Below, piece after piece: positions 34,955 through 42,926 of a stretch of 57,380 nt of DNA; within the stretch, counting starts at the first letter, position 1; the number at the start of each line of letters is the position of its first letter. The translations under genes and the position numbers were made by a program. Source of the stretch: Sedimentisphaerales bacterium (lineage in GTDB: Bacteria; Planctomycetota; Phycisphaerae; Sedimentisphaerales; Anaerobacaceae); NCBI GenBank assembly GCA_016933295.1, contig JAFGBG010000227.1, forward strand, positions 1 through 57,380. Reading direction: 5' to 3'. Under the pieces are notes generated by a model, which had not been told where the DNA came from, did not search any database, and saw only the letters and a list, made by a program, of their open reading frames with translations.

Positions 34955-36511
34955 ATGGAAGCTGCAGGGTGGAAAGTGTTGCTGATAGAAGACGACAAAA
35001 TAGACCAGCAGGCTTTTAAAAGATTGATCAGGGATGAAAATCTCGATTATAATTATACTTTGGCGGGAACTATAGCAGAGGCAAAAAGCATTCTCGATAG
35101 GGAGGAATTTGATGTAATAATTGCCGATTACCTGCTCAGAGACGGTACGGCTTTTGATATCCTGGATTCGTTACGAGACACTCCTGTTATTTTTGCTACT
35201 GGCGCCGGAAATGAAAAACTTGCCGTTAAAGCCATGAAAGCTGGAGCTTATGATTATCTGATAAAAAATCCTGAACGCAGCTATCTTGCAGTTTTACCAT
35301 TGATAATTAAGAACGCTGTAAACCATGCTAACATGCAAAAAGAAGTCAAGAGCTATCACGAAAATCTGGAAGGCCTGGTAAAAGAACGTACAGAACAGCT
35401 CGAAGCGGAAAAAGAGCTTTTATCAGTGACTTTTGCGAGTATAACGGACGGGATTATTGTTGTAGACGCTAATAAAAGAATTGTCCTGTTTAATAAAGTG
35501 GCTGAGATTCTTGCCGGTGTCAAACTTGAAGATGTTAAAGGCAAGGAGATCGATGATATTTTTCGGCTTGTTCACGAAAGGTCGAGAGAAATTGTTAAAA
35601 ATCCTATTGATTTGGTGTTGGCTTCTGGTGATGTTCAGACCACGATTGAACCGGACATTATTATCATAGGGAACGGACGTGAATACCCTGTTTCCGCCGC
35701 GGCGGCTCCCATTCGCAAACCTCATGGCCAAATCGGCGGAGTTGTTATGTTGCTTCATAATTTATCGCAGGAGCGAGAAATTGACCGTATTAAAAGGGAT
35801 TTTGTTTCGTCTGTTTCGCATGAATTACGAACTCCGCTGACATCGATAAAGGCGTATGTCGAAACAATCCTGCGGGATCGGAACATGTCCGAGCAGACTA
35901 AACATGAATTCTTGTTGGCTGTTGACGATGAGTCAAAGCGTTTAACTGAGCTGGTCAACGGGCTTCTTGAAATTGCTCAACTTGAATCCGGAGGTATCAA
36001 TGTGCTTAAACAATGCGTTGATATCCAGGTCGTTATCAAGCAGGTTGCATCATCTCTGCAGCAGGCGGCAAAAAGCAGGAAAATAAAAATTCAGGTGGAT
36101 ACCTTCGAGACGACTCAGCAGTTATTGGGAAATGAAAGCAAGATCCGTTCGTTGATATCGAACCTTGTTAATAATGCCATTAAGTTTACTCCGGAAGGAG
36201 GAATGGTGCGGGTTGGCATGCAATATCAACATGGAGGTATTGTTATTTATGTCAGTGACACGGGCATTGGAATACCGAAGGAAGAAATACCTAAAATCTT
36301 CGACCGTTTTTATCGTGTCCACAGATCGGGCAGGCAAATTCATGGAACAGGCTTAGGGCTTGCTATCGTAAACGAAGTAGCCGTTATACATGGCGGAAGA
36401 GTAGAAGTAGAAAGCGAATTGGGGCAGGGTACAACTTTTAAAGTCTTCTTGCCGTTGTTTGATCGGAATGAATTTGAAACTTCTGGTGCGAAGAAATGCA
36501 CAGCAAATTAG
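34955..36511 (+). CDS. Soluble sensor histidine kinase, REC-PAS-HisKA-HATPase
   Basis: 518 residues with no membrane helix. An N-terminal receiver (about 6-120) has Asp58 in DVIIADYLLRDGTAFDIL. A helical linker leads into a PAS domain (about 150-265, ASITDGIIVVDANKRIVLFN). The dimerisation domain carries the phospho-accepting His289 (SVSHELRTPLTSIKAYVET). The ATPase domain has NLVNNAIKFTPEGGMV (N box), YVSDTGIGIPKEEIPKIFDR (G1/F box) and GTGLGLAIVNEV (G2). It probably receives phosphate through its own receiver and passes it to the receiver encoded at 33304. The ribosome-binding site is weak (AGG ten bases ahead), and a big stem-loop lies in the leader. Confidence 0.93.
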   Translation: MEAAGWKVLLIEDDKIDQQAFKRLIRDENLDYNYTLAGTIAEAKSILDREEFDVIIADYLLRDGTAFDILDSLRDTPVIFATGAGNEKLAVKAMKAGAYDYLIKNPERSYLAVLPLIIKNAVNHANMQKEVKSYHENLEGLVKERTEQLEAEKELLSVTFASITDGIIVVDANKRIVLFNKVAEILAGVKLEDVKGKEIDDIFRLVHERSREIVKNPIDLVLASGDVQTTIEPDIIIIGNGREYPVSAAAAPIRKPHGQIGGVVMLLHNLSQEREIDRIKRDFVSSVSHELRTPLTSIKAYVETILRDRNMSEQTKHEFLLAVDDESKRLTELVNGLLEIAQLESGGINVLKQCVDIQVVIKQVASSLQQAAKSRKIKIQVDTFETTQQLLGNESKIRSLISNLVNNAIKFTPEGGMVRVGMQYQHGGIVIYVSDTGIGIPKEEIPKIFDRFYRVHRSGRQIHGTGLGLAIVNEVAVIHGGRVEVESELGQGTTFKVFLPLFDRNEFETSGAKKCTAN

Positions 36512-36607
36512 TATAATAAATATGATATCTGTTTGTTGTGCAAAAGATAATATTAAAGTTAATAAAAGAGATGTAATTAGAATTATGTCCGGGGATTTAG
36601 AGAGGAC

Positions 36608-36937
36608 ATGATTAGAAATTTAAGACTATTACTTGTACTTCAGATTCTTACTTTAGCAGCTGCAATTGTAGGTGCATCGGCTTACATGGTTAATGAAACT
36701 CGAAGTAGCAAGGGCATGGTAAAGGGAATCCTTTATACCGGGATTGACTCTTCCGTTATGATAGACAATCAGGTGCTTAAAGAGGGGGATACTATATATG
36801 GTACTAAAGTTGTAAAAATATACCCTAAGAAGGTTGAGTTTGAGAAAGATGGTAAACGCTGGACACAGCGTATATGCGAATATCCCAATCCTGCCTGGGG
36901 AGCATCGGAAAAAGCGACGCAAAGACCGTCCAAGTAA
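36608..36937 (+). CDS. Small membrane-anchored GspC/PilP-like protein
   Basis: 109 residues. One N-terminal helix (LLLVLQILTLAAAIVGASAY) is followed by a short periplasmic domain (about 38-90), GILYTGIDSSVMIDNQVLKE then GDTIYGTKVVKIYPKKVEFE. This pattern, hidden-residue beta strands with GD and a final VEFEKDGKRW, is that of the HR domain of type II secretion GspC/GspB and of type IV pilus PilP. Such proteins link inner-membrane assembly proteins to the secretin. It overlaps no gene and is followed 38 bases later by a prepilin-like gene, which supports the assignment. The other machine components are not in the window. Confidence 0.65.
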   Translation: MIRNLRLLLVLQILTLAAAIVGASAYMVNETRSSKGMVKGILYTGIDSSVMIDNQVLKEGDTIYGTKVVKIYPKKVEFEKDGKRWTQRICEYPNPAWGASEKATQRPSK

Positions 36938-36975
36938 TAAATATACAGTTTCTTTTATACTTGAGGCCAGTTGTT

Positions 36976-37599
36976 ATGACCGGAATAAAACAGATGAGAG
37001 GCTTTAGTCTTGTTGAATTGCTTATGGCATTGACTGTCATGGTTATTGTTCTTGCCGCGGTAGTAACGCTCTCATACGCTCTTAATGTAGCATTCGATGG
37101 CGCAAACGACATAAGTGAAAAGCAGGCGGAAGTACGTTACGCCACATTTCGATTAACCGAATTGATTAAACATAGCAGGCTTGTGTGCGCTCGGTTACCT
37201 GGGGATTTGGTTGTTTGGCGGGCGGATGACAATGGAGACAATCAGATCAATGTGAGTGAAATAGTATATATTGAGACGGGATACTCCGGCGAGTATATAC
37301 GGCTTTTGCAGTTTTATCCGGGCAACGAAGACTTCGATATATCACTGGGACCGATTCAGTGGTGGTATAAAAATATATTTATTTACAGGTATCCAAAGCT
37401 TCGGACAACTTTAGTGAATGAATGCAGTGGAGTAGAGATTACGTTGGATAATAATCCGCCATATACGACTTTTGTCAGCATTGTATTTGATGTCGAGGAA
37501 AATAACCAGGTTCGCACATATCAGATTAGCTCGACTCTGCGTTGCTGGGCGGGTAATCTGCTCAGAGATTTTTATACACTTGTAACCGACGACGATTAA
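36976..37599 (+). CDS. Prepilin-like protein (type IV pilin / pseudopilin, PilW/GspJ-like)
   Basis: 207 residues. A short basic leader (MTGIKQMRG) precedes the prepilin cleavage site and hydrophobic stalk: FSLVELLMALTVMVIVLAAV, with the conserved Glu at position +5. The remaining 165 residues are soluble and contain a calcium-style acidic patch (WRADDNGDNQINVSE). Large minor pilins of this sort (PilW, GspJ) sit at the pilus or pseudopilus tip. I chose the ATG at 36976, which places the leader at normal length; the frame is open further upstream into the previous gene. It presumably forms a pair with the GspC/PilP-like protein. Confidence 0.82.
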   Translation: MTGIKQMRGFSLVELLMALTVMVIVLAAVVTLSYALNVAFDGANDISEKQAEVRYATFRLTELIKHSRLVCARLPGDLVVWRADDNGDNQINVSEIVYIETGYSGEYIRLLQFYPGNEDFDISLGPIQWWYKNIFIYRYPKLRTTLVNECSGVEITLDNNPPYTTFVSIVFDVEENNQVRTYQISSTLRCWAGNLLRDFYTLVTDDD

Positions 37600-37981
37600 G
37601 GGCATATTTTTCCTTGTTTAGACGATAATGCACGTCTCCACACTCTGATATCAAATTATATTTGAAGGTTCGGGAAAGAAGTATTCTTTAAATTCACTAA
37701 GAACACGCCGCAAATATATATCTGTGATAATCTGCATAATAATAAATGTTGCTTAGAGCAGCTTAATGTGAATTGTTTCATGATAAGCCTCCCGGTTATG
37801 TTTGCAGAAGGGAAGCAATAAAACGGTTAAAGTTGTTCCCGGGCACAAGAGTATAATTGAAACTATCAGATTCACTTATTGAATAATTCTACTGTTTACG
37901 AAGTAAAGAAGTGTAGTCGTCGGCGTATTGTTTTAGAAATAGGTATTTTTTGGTCTTAGCTTTTGGGAAGATAAAAAATAT

Positions 37982-38011
37982 TTGACGATTTATTCTCAGA
38001 TTCGTTATACT
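37982..38011 (+). promoter_or_regulatory. Strong promoter ahead of the tRNA fragment
   Basis: TTGACG (37982-37987) and TATACT (38006-38011) match the sigma-70 consensus at 5 of 6 positions each with an 18-base spacer. Transcription would begin about a dozen bases before the tRNA 5' end at 38031. Retention of a good promoter supports the view that a real tRNA gene once stood here. Confidence 0.7.
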
Positions 38012-38030
38012 GCTGGCAGTTATGTGTGCA

Positions 38031-38073
38031 GCGCCCGTAGCTCAGTTGGATAGAGCAACGGATTTTTAATCCG
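38031..38073 (+). pseudogene. 5' half of a tRNA-Lys(UUU) gene, truncated after the anticodon arm
   Basis: The sequence gives a normal acceptor 5' strand GCGCCCG, TA, a D arm GCTC-AGTTGGATA-GAGC, and an anticodon arm ACGGA-TTTTTAA-TCCG whose loop carries UUU (Lys). The last stem base is A instead of T. After this point no variable loop, T arm or acceptor 3' strand follows, and none was noticed elsewhere in the window. A break exactly at the anticodon arm is typical of integrase attachment sites, so this is probably an island junction, with the intact tRNA restored elsewhere. It cannot make a tRNA as it stands. Confidence 0.75.
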
Positions 38074-38504
38074 AAACGGCCCTTTATAAGTATTTGTCAG
38101 TAAATGATTAATAATTATTAATTAAAGGCTTATGATACTGATGGTAAATAAAAGTAGAACCAAAGTAGCACCAAAGGTGCAAACTTGGGACGCGGCTTCA
38201 GTTCACACGATATATTCTCAACAAGAATATCCCGATATTTGGGGGGAATTTCAAAGCCAAGGTATTCAAGGGTCTTTGTATTCAAAGTATGGTTTTAGAT
38301 TAGTCACTCATTATTTCCCTCTTCAATAATGATTATGACCTGCTGTGGATTGATTTTTCTATCTGGTCTTTACTTAATAGTGACTATCGAAAAGTCCGGT
38401 ATAAGCCCTTAAGTCCATCAATGCTTTGTTACATTCTACTACAAATTAGAACTACAATAAATCTATCATCCTGACTGATTTGAATCTTAGCTATGAAAAT
38501 GTCA

Positions 38505-41417
38505 TCACATAGCATCAAGTTCAACAACAAATACGCGGTCGCCGGAGATAGTATTCAAAACATTGTTGGCTCTACCACTGCTGCCGCTAACATAAGCAGT
38601 GCCGTCGGTGTAAGGATTTCCGCCGGGAGCGCTATCTCCAATACCTGCGATTTCGAAGAACAGGTCCGCGGGATATCCACTAGTTAGAATACCAAGCAGG
38701 TCAAAGCCATACTCAGTATTGGCCGAAAGAACCACAGGTACACTGAAGGTAACGTGAATCCACTCACCTGTTCCCTGACTAGTTGTATATGTAGAGGGGA
38801 AGATATTAGACTCTTCGCCTGTGATAATATATATTGCACTATTTATAACAAATTCATCTGAACCGGATGCAGAAGGATCCGTCACACGTATACCAAGCTG
38901 ACTACCGGGCGGTGTCATATATATGGTAGTTTCACCTTGTGGATATAATACATGCTGGATCCAGAGACCAGTCATGGAATAGCCGGCAGCGTTGTCACCA
39001 GTAAGAAAAGTCTGGCCCTGTGCCGGCCTACTCATTGAAACAAGCCTGTTATCATCGCCACCGCTAATATTCTCAGAGTCTTTAGTTGGACCGACAAAGT
39101 TGGATATATCATCAGTACCAGGCGTCGGGGCTGTTGTGACAAAGTCCACCGTGGCCAATGTCTGTGAAGCAGGTGCTATCCTATACAAAGCTATATCGTC
39201 GATAAACACCATACCTGAGCCACCGGTTGATCCGATTTTCTCAAAACCAATTGTTACTTCCTTGACATTACTAAGATTAATGCCCAGATCTTCCAGGTCA
39301 ACTCTGAAACTCTGCCAGCCTTCCTGAGAAATGTTGCCGCTGAATATCTTCTTGACGCCGTCAATCTCAACATATATCTGTTCTGTGGTAGAATTATCAG
39401 AACTGCCATAGAGCCAAAGTATCAGAGCCTCGGGAGAGCCTTTGGTCCAGTCAGATCCACACGGCAGATTGGACGTGTTCGCTGTAACCTCCGATATGTT
39501 TGCCGTGGTGTTATCGTATTGCAAAGGTACCGAGAATGTGCCGTTGTGTATTGTGTCAATCTCAAGAGAAGAACCTGAGACATATCCCATTGTTGAACCA
39601 TTTACTGTCGGATTATCATATCCGTCAACCCAGGTCAAATAGACCACGTTACTGCCTTCCTGTCCAGCCTCAATGTCATTGTAGGATTCGAAATCATCCA
39701 CAAAAATATAATCGGCTGTCGTGAAATTCCAGATATCACCTTCCCAGACAGCAGTGGCATTAGCATTGTTGACCTCGTCGACTCTCCAGAAATAAGTATT
39801 GCTTAAATCAAGAGAAGGGCTGTAGTTGGCTTGATTAACGGTTGCCATTGATGCCGAACCATATTCTACCGCCTGCTGGTCGGTACTAATCAGAACATTA
39901 TGTTGCACCGCTCCCCTTCCAGCTTTCCAACCAAGAGTCATATCAATGGCAACATCCGTCTGTCCGGATTCCGGGTTGGGATACTTAGCAAAAACAGGGA
40001 TCGACCTAAATTCGACCTCGCTCAGACCATACTGGTCTAAAAGTCCGTTGCTCCAGTTGCTTTCTGCTGTAAGCCTGACATATTTTACCGAAAAATCACC
40101 AAAAGAGACTGTGATATCACTGGCATAATTTTTAGTGCCAGGAGCCTTGGTAAATTCTGAAACATTATCCAGTTGCACCCAGATTTCGCCATCGACAGAA
40201 TATTCGATCGAAACTTGCTTTAAGCCATTCCAAGAGAGAACAGTTTCTCCATTGTAATTCCATACTAACATCTCATGCAATTTATAAGCTTTGTCAAATT
40301 CATACTGAATCCATGGCAATCCGGATTCACCTTCGGCAGAAAGCCACATAGTATCAGTTTCTTTTGAATGCATATTATTGGCATCAATGCCTGAACGGTT
40401 AATAGTGTTTTCAGGGCCTTGGTCTTCCGACTGACTTGATGCCATTACAGTTATTTTTCCTTCGGGAATCGGGTATGTGAAGGATTCTATTGTGAAGTTC
40501 CAAACAGCCCCTTTAAATACTGTGTTGTCAGGTGCAGAATTAACTTCGTCAACACGCCAATAATAAGTCTGATCATATTCCAGACGGCCTGCATCAATAC
40601 TATTAATATCCTGGGCCGGACTAACCAATAGCGGGCTACTTGTATCGGCATTGGTAACATCATCGAAATTTGTGCCTAAATACACATTATGTTTGTCGGC
40701 ATATTTTCCCGGCGCCCAGCTGAGAACAACATCTCTGGCTACTTCGGTGTCATCAGGAGATGGACTTGGTTTTGATGCGTTTCCCGTGGGTTCTGTATAT
40801 TCACCCTCAAGTAAAGAACCCCCTCCTTCTTGATCAGTTGTTATAAGAATAGTGTTGCCACCCACAGCGGGCGCAAACATAAATGCTACATAGCCATTTG
40901 TATCGCTGTTGAGAAAATCCGCCAGTGCCTGACTTATTTCAGTTGACTCCCTTACTCTCACAGGCGAGGTAAATGTTAATAATATGTCGGTTACATCATC
41001 CAGATCCAGTTGAACAGGCTGATCAATAGCAGGAGTAGGATCGTTCATAAGGCCGGGTGCCGTATTCCAGGTCATACCTTCACTAACAAGATGCTCTTGC
41101 GACTCCAGCACTCCGTACACGTTCACTACGCCGCCGATGTCATGGCCTAAGTTGCTGATGCTAATATCCGAGAAAGTACACTTTAATGCACTGAGCTGTT
41201 TGAGATCGTAAGCTAAGAATCCGACATTGCGCCGTGATACAACGTCGCGGATATGCATACCTATCGCAACTTCGCTTTCGTATCTATCGGGCCCCTCATA
41301 GGTGTCATTGGAGACATAAGTATCATAAACGGGGGCTAAGCTAAATTCTTTAGCCTGAACACTGCCTTCAATAATTAGAAAAATAAGAGGGGATAAGAAT
41401 AGGAATTTCTTTAACAT
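38505..41417 (-). CDS. Large secreted multidomain protein with discoidin-like and beta-sandwich modules
   Basis: 970 residues after a strong ribosome-binding site (AAGGAGG). A signal peptide (FLFLSPLIFLIIEGSVQA) leads into a DNRLRE-like domain (about 25-195, YDTYVSNDTYEGPDRY). Then comes a beta-sandwich ending YYWRVDEVNSAPDN and an F5/8 type C (discoidin) domain (about 317-470; WIQYEFDKAYKLHEMLVWNY, VSIEYSVDGEIWVQL). A second sandwich ends YFWRVDEVNNANAT. After it lie a jelly-roll domain (575-745, YIFVDDFESYNDIEAG) and an unrecognised C-terminal domain. No catalytic domain is visible, so polysaccharide binding or cell-surface attachment is the likely role. The architecture is common in Phycisphaerae. 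It begins the pectin locus on the tRNA side. Confidence 0.8.
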   Translation of the reverse strand: MLKKFLFLSPLIFLIIEGSVQAKEFSLAPVYDTYVSNDTYEGPDRYESEVAIGMHIRDVVSRRNVGFLAYDLKQLSALKCTFSDISISNLGHDIGGVVNVYGVLESQEHLVSEGMTWNTAPGLMNDPTPAIDQPVQLDLDDVTDILLTFTSPVRVRESTEISQALADFLNSDTNGYVAFMFAPAVGGNTILITTDQEGGGSLLEGEYTEPTGNASKPSPSPDDTEVARDVVLSWAPGKYADKHNVYLGTNFDDVTNADTSSPLLVSPAQDINSIDAGRLEYDQTYYWRVDEVNSAPDNTVFKGAVWNFTIESFTYPIPEGKITVMASSQSEDQGPENTINRSGIDANNMHSKETDTMWLSAEGESGLPWIQYEFDKAYKLHEMLVWNYNGETVLSWNGLKQVSIEYSVDGEIWVQLDNVSEFTKAPGTKNYASDITVSFGDFSVKYVRLTAESNWSNGLLDQYGLSEVEFRSIPVFAKYPNPESGQTDVAIDMTLGWKAGRGAVQHNVLISTDQQAVEYGSASMATVNQANYSPSLDLSNTYFWRVDEVNNANATAVWEGDIWNFTTADYIFVDDFESYNDIEAGQEGSNVVYLTWVDGYDNPTVNGSTMGYVSGSSLEIDTIHNGTFSVPLQYDNTTANISEVTANTSNLPCGSDWTKGSPEALILWLYGSSDNSTTEQIYVEIDGVKKIFSGNISQEGWQSFRVDLEDLGINLSNVKEVTIGFEKIGSTGGSGMVFIDDIALYRIAPASQTLATVDFVTTAPTPGTDDISNFVGPTKDSENISGGDDNRLVSMSRPAQGQTFLTGDNAAGYSMTGLWIQHVLYPQGETTIYMTPPGSQLGIRVTDPSASGSDEFVINSAIYIITGEESNIFPSTYTTSQGTGEWIHVTFSVPVVLSANTEYGFDLLGILTSGYPADLFFEIAGIGDSAPGGNPYTDGTAYVSGSSGRANNVLNTISGDRVFVVELDAM

Positions 41418-41998
41418 AATAAGCCTCCTTCAAAATATTTAGAAAAACGTAATTTCAATATCAATAATTTATTACTTACTTACAGAAAACCACGTGTTTA
41501 CTCGTGGATGAATGCCAAAATCCTTGTCTCTGTGGATAGCAGAGGTAAGGTCGGTTTCAAAGAAACCGTTACAGTAAGTGCCCCGGGCTTGCCCGGGGGA
41601 ATCTACTTAGACTATTATGATATTCAGCCTCATGATATATTTTGGGCCTGATTTAACCTCCTGCTTTTCATAATACCCCATATGTAAAGGGTACAAAATT
41701 ACTCCCATGAATTTATTAGCTAAGTGAACTTATGTGTATAGTTTTACATTAATGGTCTTCACTTTTGCCTATGTATAAATTGTGATATACTAAATTTGAT
41801 TTCATTATATCAGGATTTCTTCTCAATGTCAATAATTCCGGCTTGCACTTACTTTTCGGTAGTACTGTCTCATTTTCATTTGAACAACAACTGGTTACAT
41901 CGAATTTGTTGACCAGACAAGCAGGCCAGCACAGTGGGTGAGTCAGAGATATTAACCGTCAAACAATTCGGGGATGCAGTACAAAAGAGCAACATTAG
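41418..41998. other. Spacer with a cluster of three hairpins
   Basis: About 580 bases without a gene. Between 41490 and 41598 three hairpins lie in a row: CCACG/CGTGG (41490-41507), CGGTTTC/GAAACCG (41552-41568) and CCCCGGGC/GCCCGGGG (41581-41598). The rest is AT-rich and featureless to my eye. It separates the large secreted protein from the decayed esterase. Confidence 0.6.
41490..41598. repeat. Triple-hairpin element, REP/IS200-end-like
   Basis: Three consecutive imperfect palindromes within 109 bases, the last one (CCCCGGGC-TT-GCCCGGGG) very GC-rich in AT-rich surroundings. Such arrays are seen as REP/RAYT units and at IS200/IS605 ends, and can act as folded RNA. No transposase is next to it. 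Only one copy is in the window, so its class cannot be proven here. Confidence 0.45.
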
Positions 41999-42824
41999 TC
42001 ATTGAAATAATGGCACGCCCTTCAACCAGTTTAGTCGATCCTGCCAATTGGCTGTGGGTTCAGTGCGCAGAAATTCACCAAAAGCATTATTCGGCAAGCC
42101 ACGCATAGCAGTGATTACAATCTGAGCGTTGATTTCCACTCCAACCCAGCTGGAATTAACATACTTATCTACAAACAAGGACATAATTGTTTCCTGGCCG
42201 AACTCCTCGTAGCGTCGAGCAATAAGCTCGTGCAAATTAATTAGTGGTTTTTTTCCCCTATTGGGCCACAAGAAGTGCCCAGTTAGCGTGGCTGTCAGGT
42301 GAATGCATAATTTTGCCCTCACGCCAAATATTCCGTGGTATCATGGTGCAAATGACGGCAGTCGCACCTTTGCCCCGAGTATCCGTAAAATACTTGCGAA
42401 GGTACCAACCAAATATATGGACTGTTTCTGTCTCGCCGTTCGCATTCTGATGTTCCTCAGTTTCTTCGCCGGTTCGGTGACGAGCTCCTACTTTACGATT
42501 ATCGTTGTGACCAAACTGAATCAAAACATAGTCACCCGGCTGGACACGAGCCAGGAACCGCTCTCAGTGCCCCTCAGTGATATATATCCGGCAACCGCGA
42601 GCGCCTATAGCCGTATTGACGACCTTGATCTTGTTCGGATCGAATAGTTTGGCAAAAGGCTTGCCCCAGCCGATTGCGTCGGATTTACCCCGCTGGGCTG
42701 TCGAATCCACCGCAATAAATATTGTGCGTAGCGTCGAGCATTCGATATCATTTGTGTCCGAAGTTTGATCCGTTGAATTCGCGCTGAGGAAAATCAGGAT
42801 AATAAATGGGAAAAAAACAATCAT
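41999..42824 (-). pseudogene. Decayed rhamnogalacturonan acetylesterase (SGNH/GDSL hydrolase)
   Basis: Three open pieces in order make one SGNH esterase of the rhamnogalacturonan acetylesterase type: signal peptide and IFIAVDSTAQR (block I), VVNTAIGARGCRIYITEGH, then DYVLIQFGHNDNRKV (block III) and NGETETVHIFGWYLRKYFTD, then LHELIARRYEEFG and VGVEINAQIVITAM. A TGA stop (42564-42566) stands where relatives have Trp after TEGH, in the same frame. A one-base shift at a run of seven A/T (about 42248-42254), with a TAG at 42258-42260, breaks the second junction. GDS of block I is VDS, and the catalytic His expected before EINAQ is missing. The enzyme removed acetyl groups from rhamnogalacturonan I; this copy is dead. 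Confidence 0.85.
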
Positions 42825-42926
42825 CGAATAGAAACGCTAAATTTTAGGGGCTAATAGGTTCAAAGCTAATACTAACAAAAGGAACGGACATCAAGATTTA
42901 CATGAGAGACTCATCTTTCTGTATCC

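Larger units (their letters stand above)
37600..38504. other. Spacer with tRNA fragment, no convincing protein gene
   Basis: About 900 bases. The left 380 are AT-rich with nothing recognisable. Then come a strong promoter and the 5' half of a tRNA-Lys gene. From 38074 the sequence is unrelated to a tRNA. A 65-codon frame (38132-38329, MILMVNKSRTKVAPKVQTW...) has no recognisable domain and may be a relic of whatever joined here. The stretch probably marks the border between the housekeeping part and the pectin locus. Confidence 0.65.

Noticed and set aside
38031-38120. Group I or other intron splitting the tRNA
   Set aside because: The break comes after the 3' strand of the anticodon stem, not in the anticodon loop, and no 3' half was noticed downstream in the window.
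38132-38329. Integrase or recombinase gene beside the tRNA half
   Set aside because: The 65 codons show no tyrosine-recombinase motif (R-H-x-x-R-Y) and no other recognisable domain.
42564-42566. TGA in the esterase as a recoded (selenocysteine or Trp) codon
   Set aside because: The expected residue is Trp, no SECIS-like hairpin is obvious, TGA ends many genes here, and the same gene has a frameshift and lost catalytic residues. Pseudogene decay explains it.
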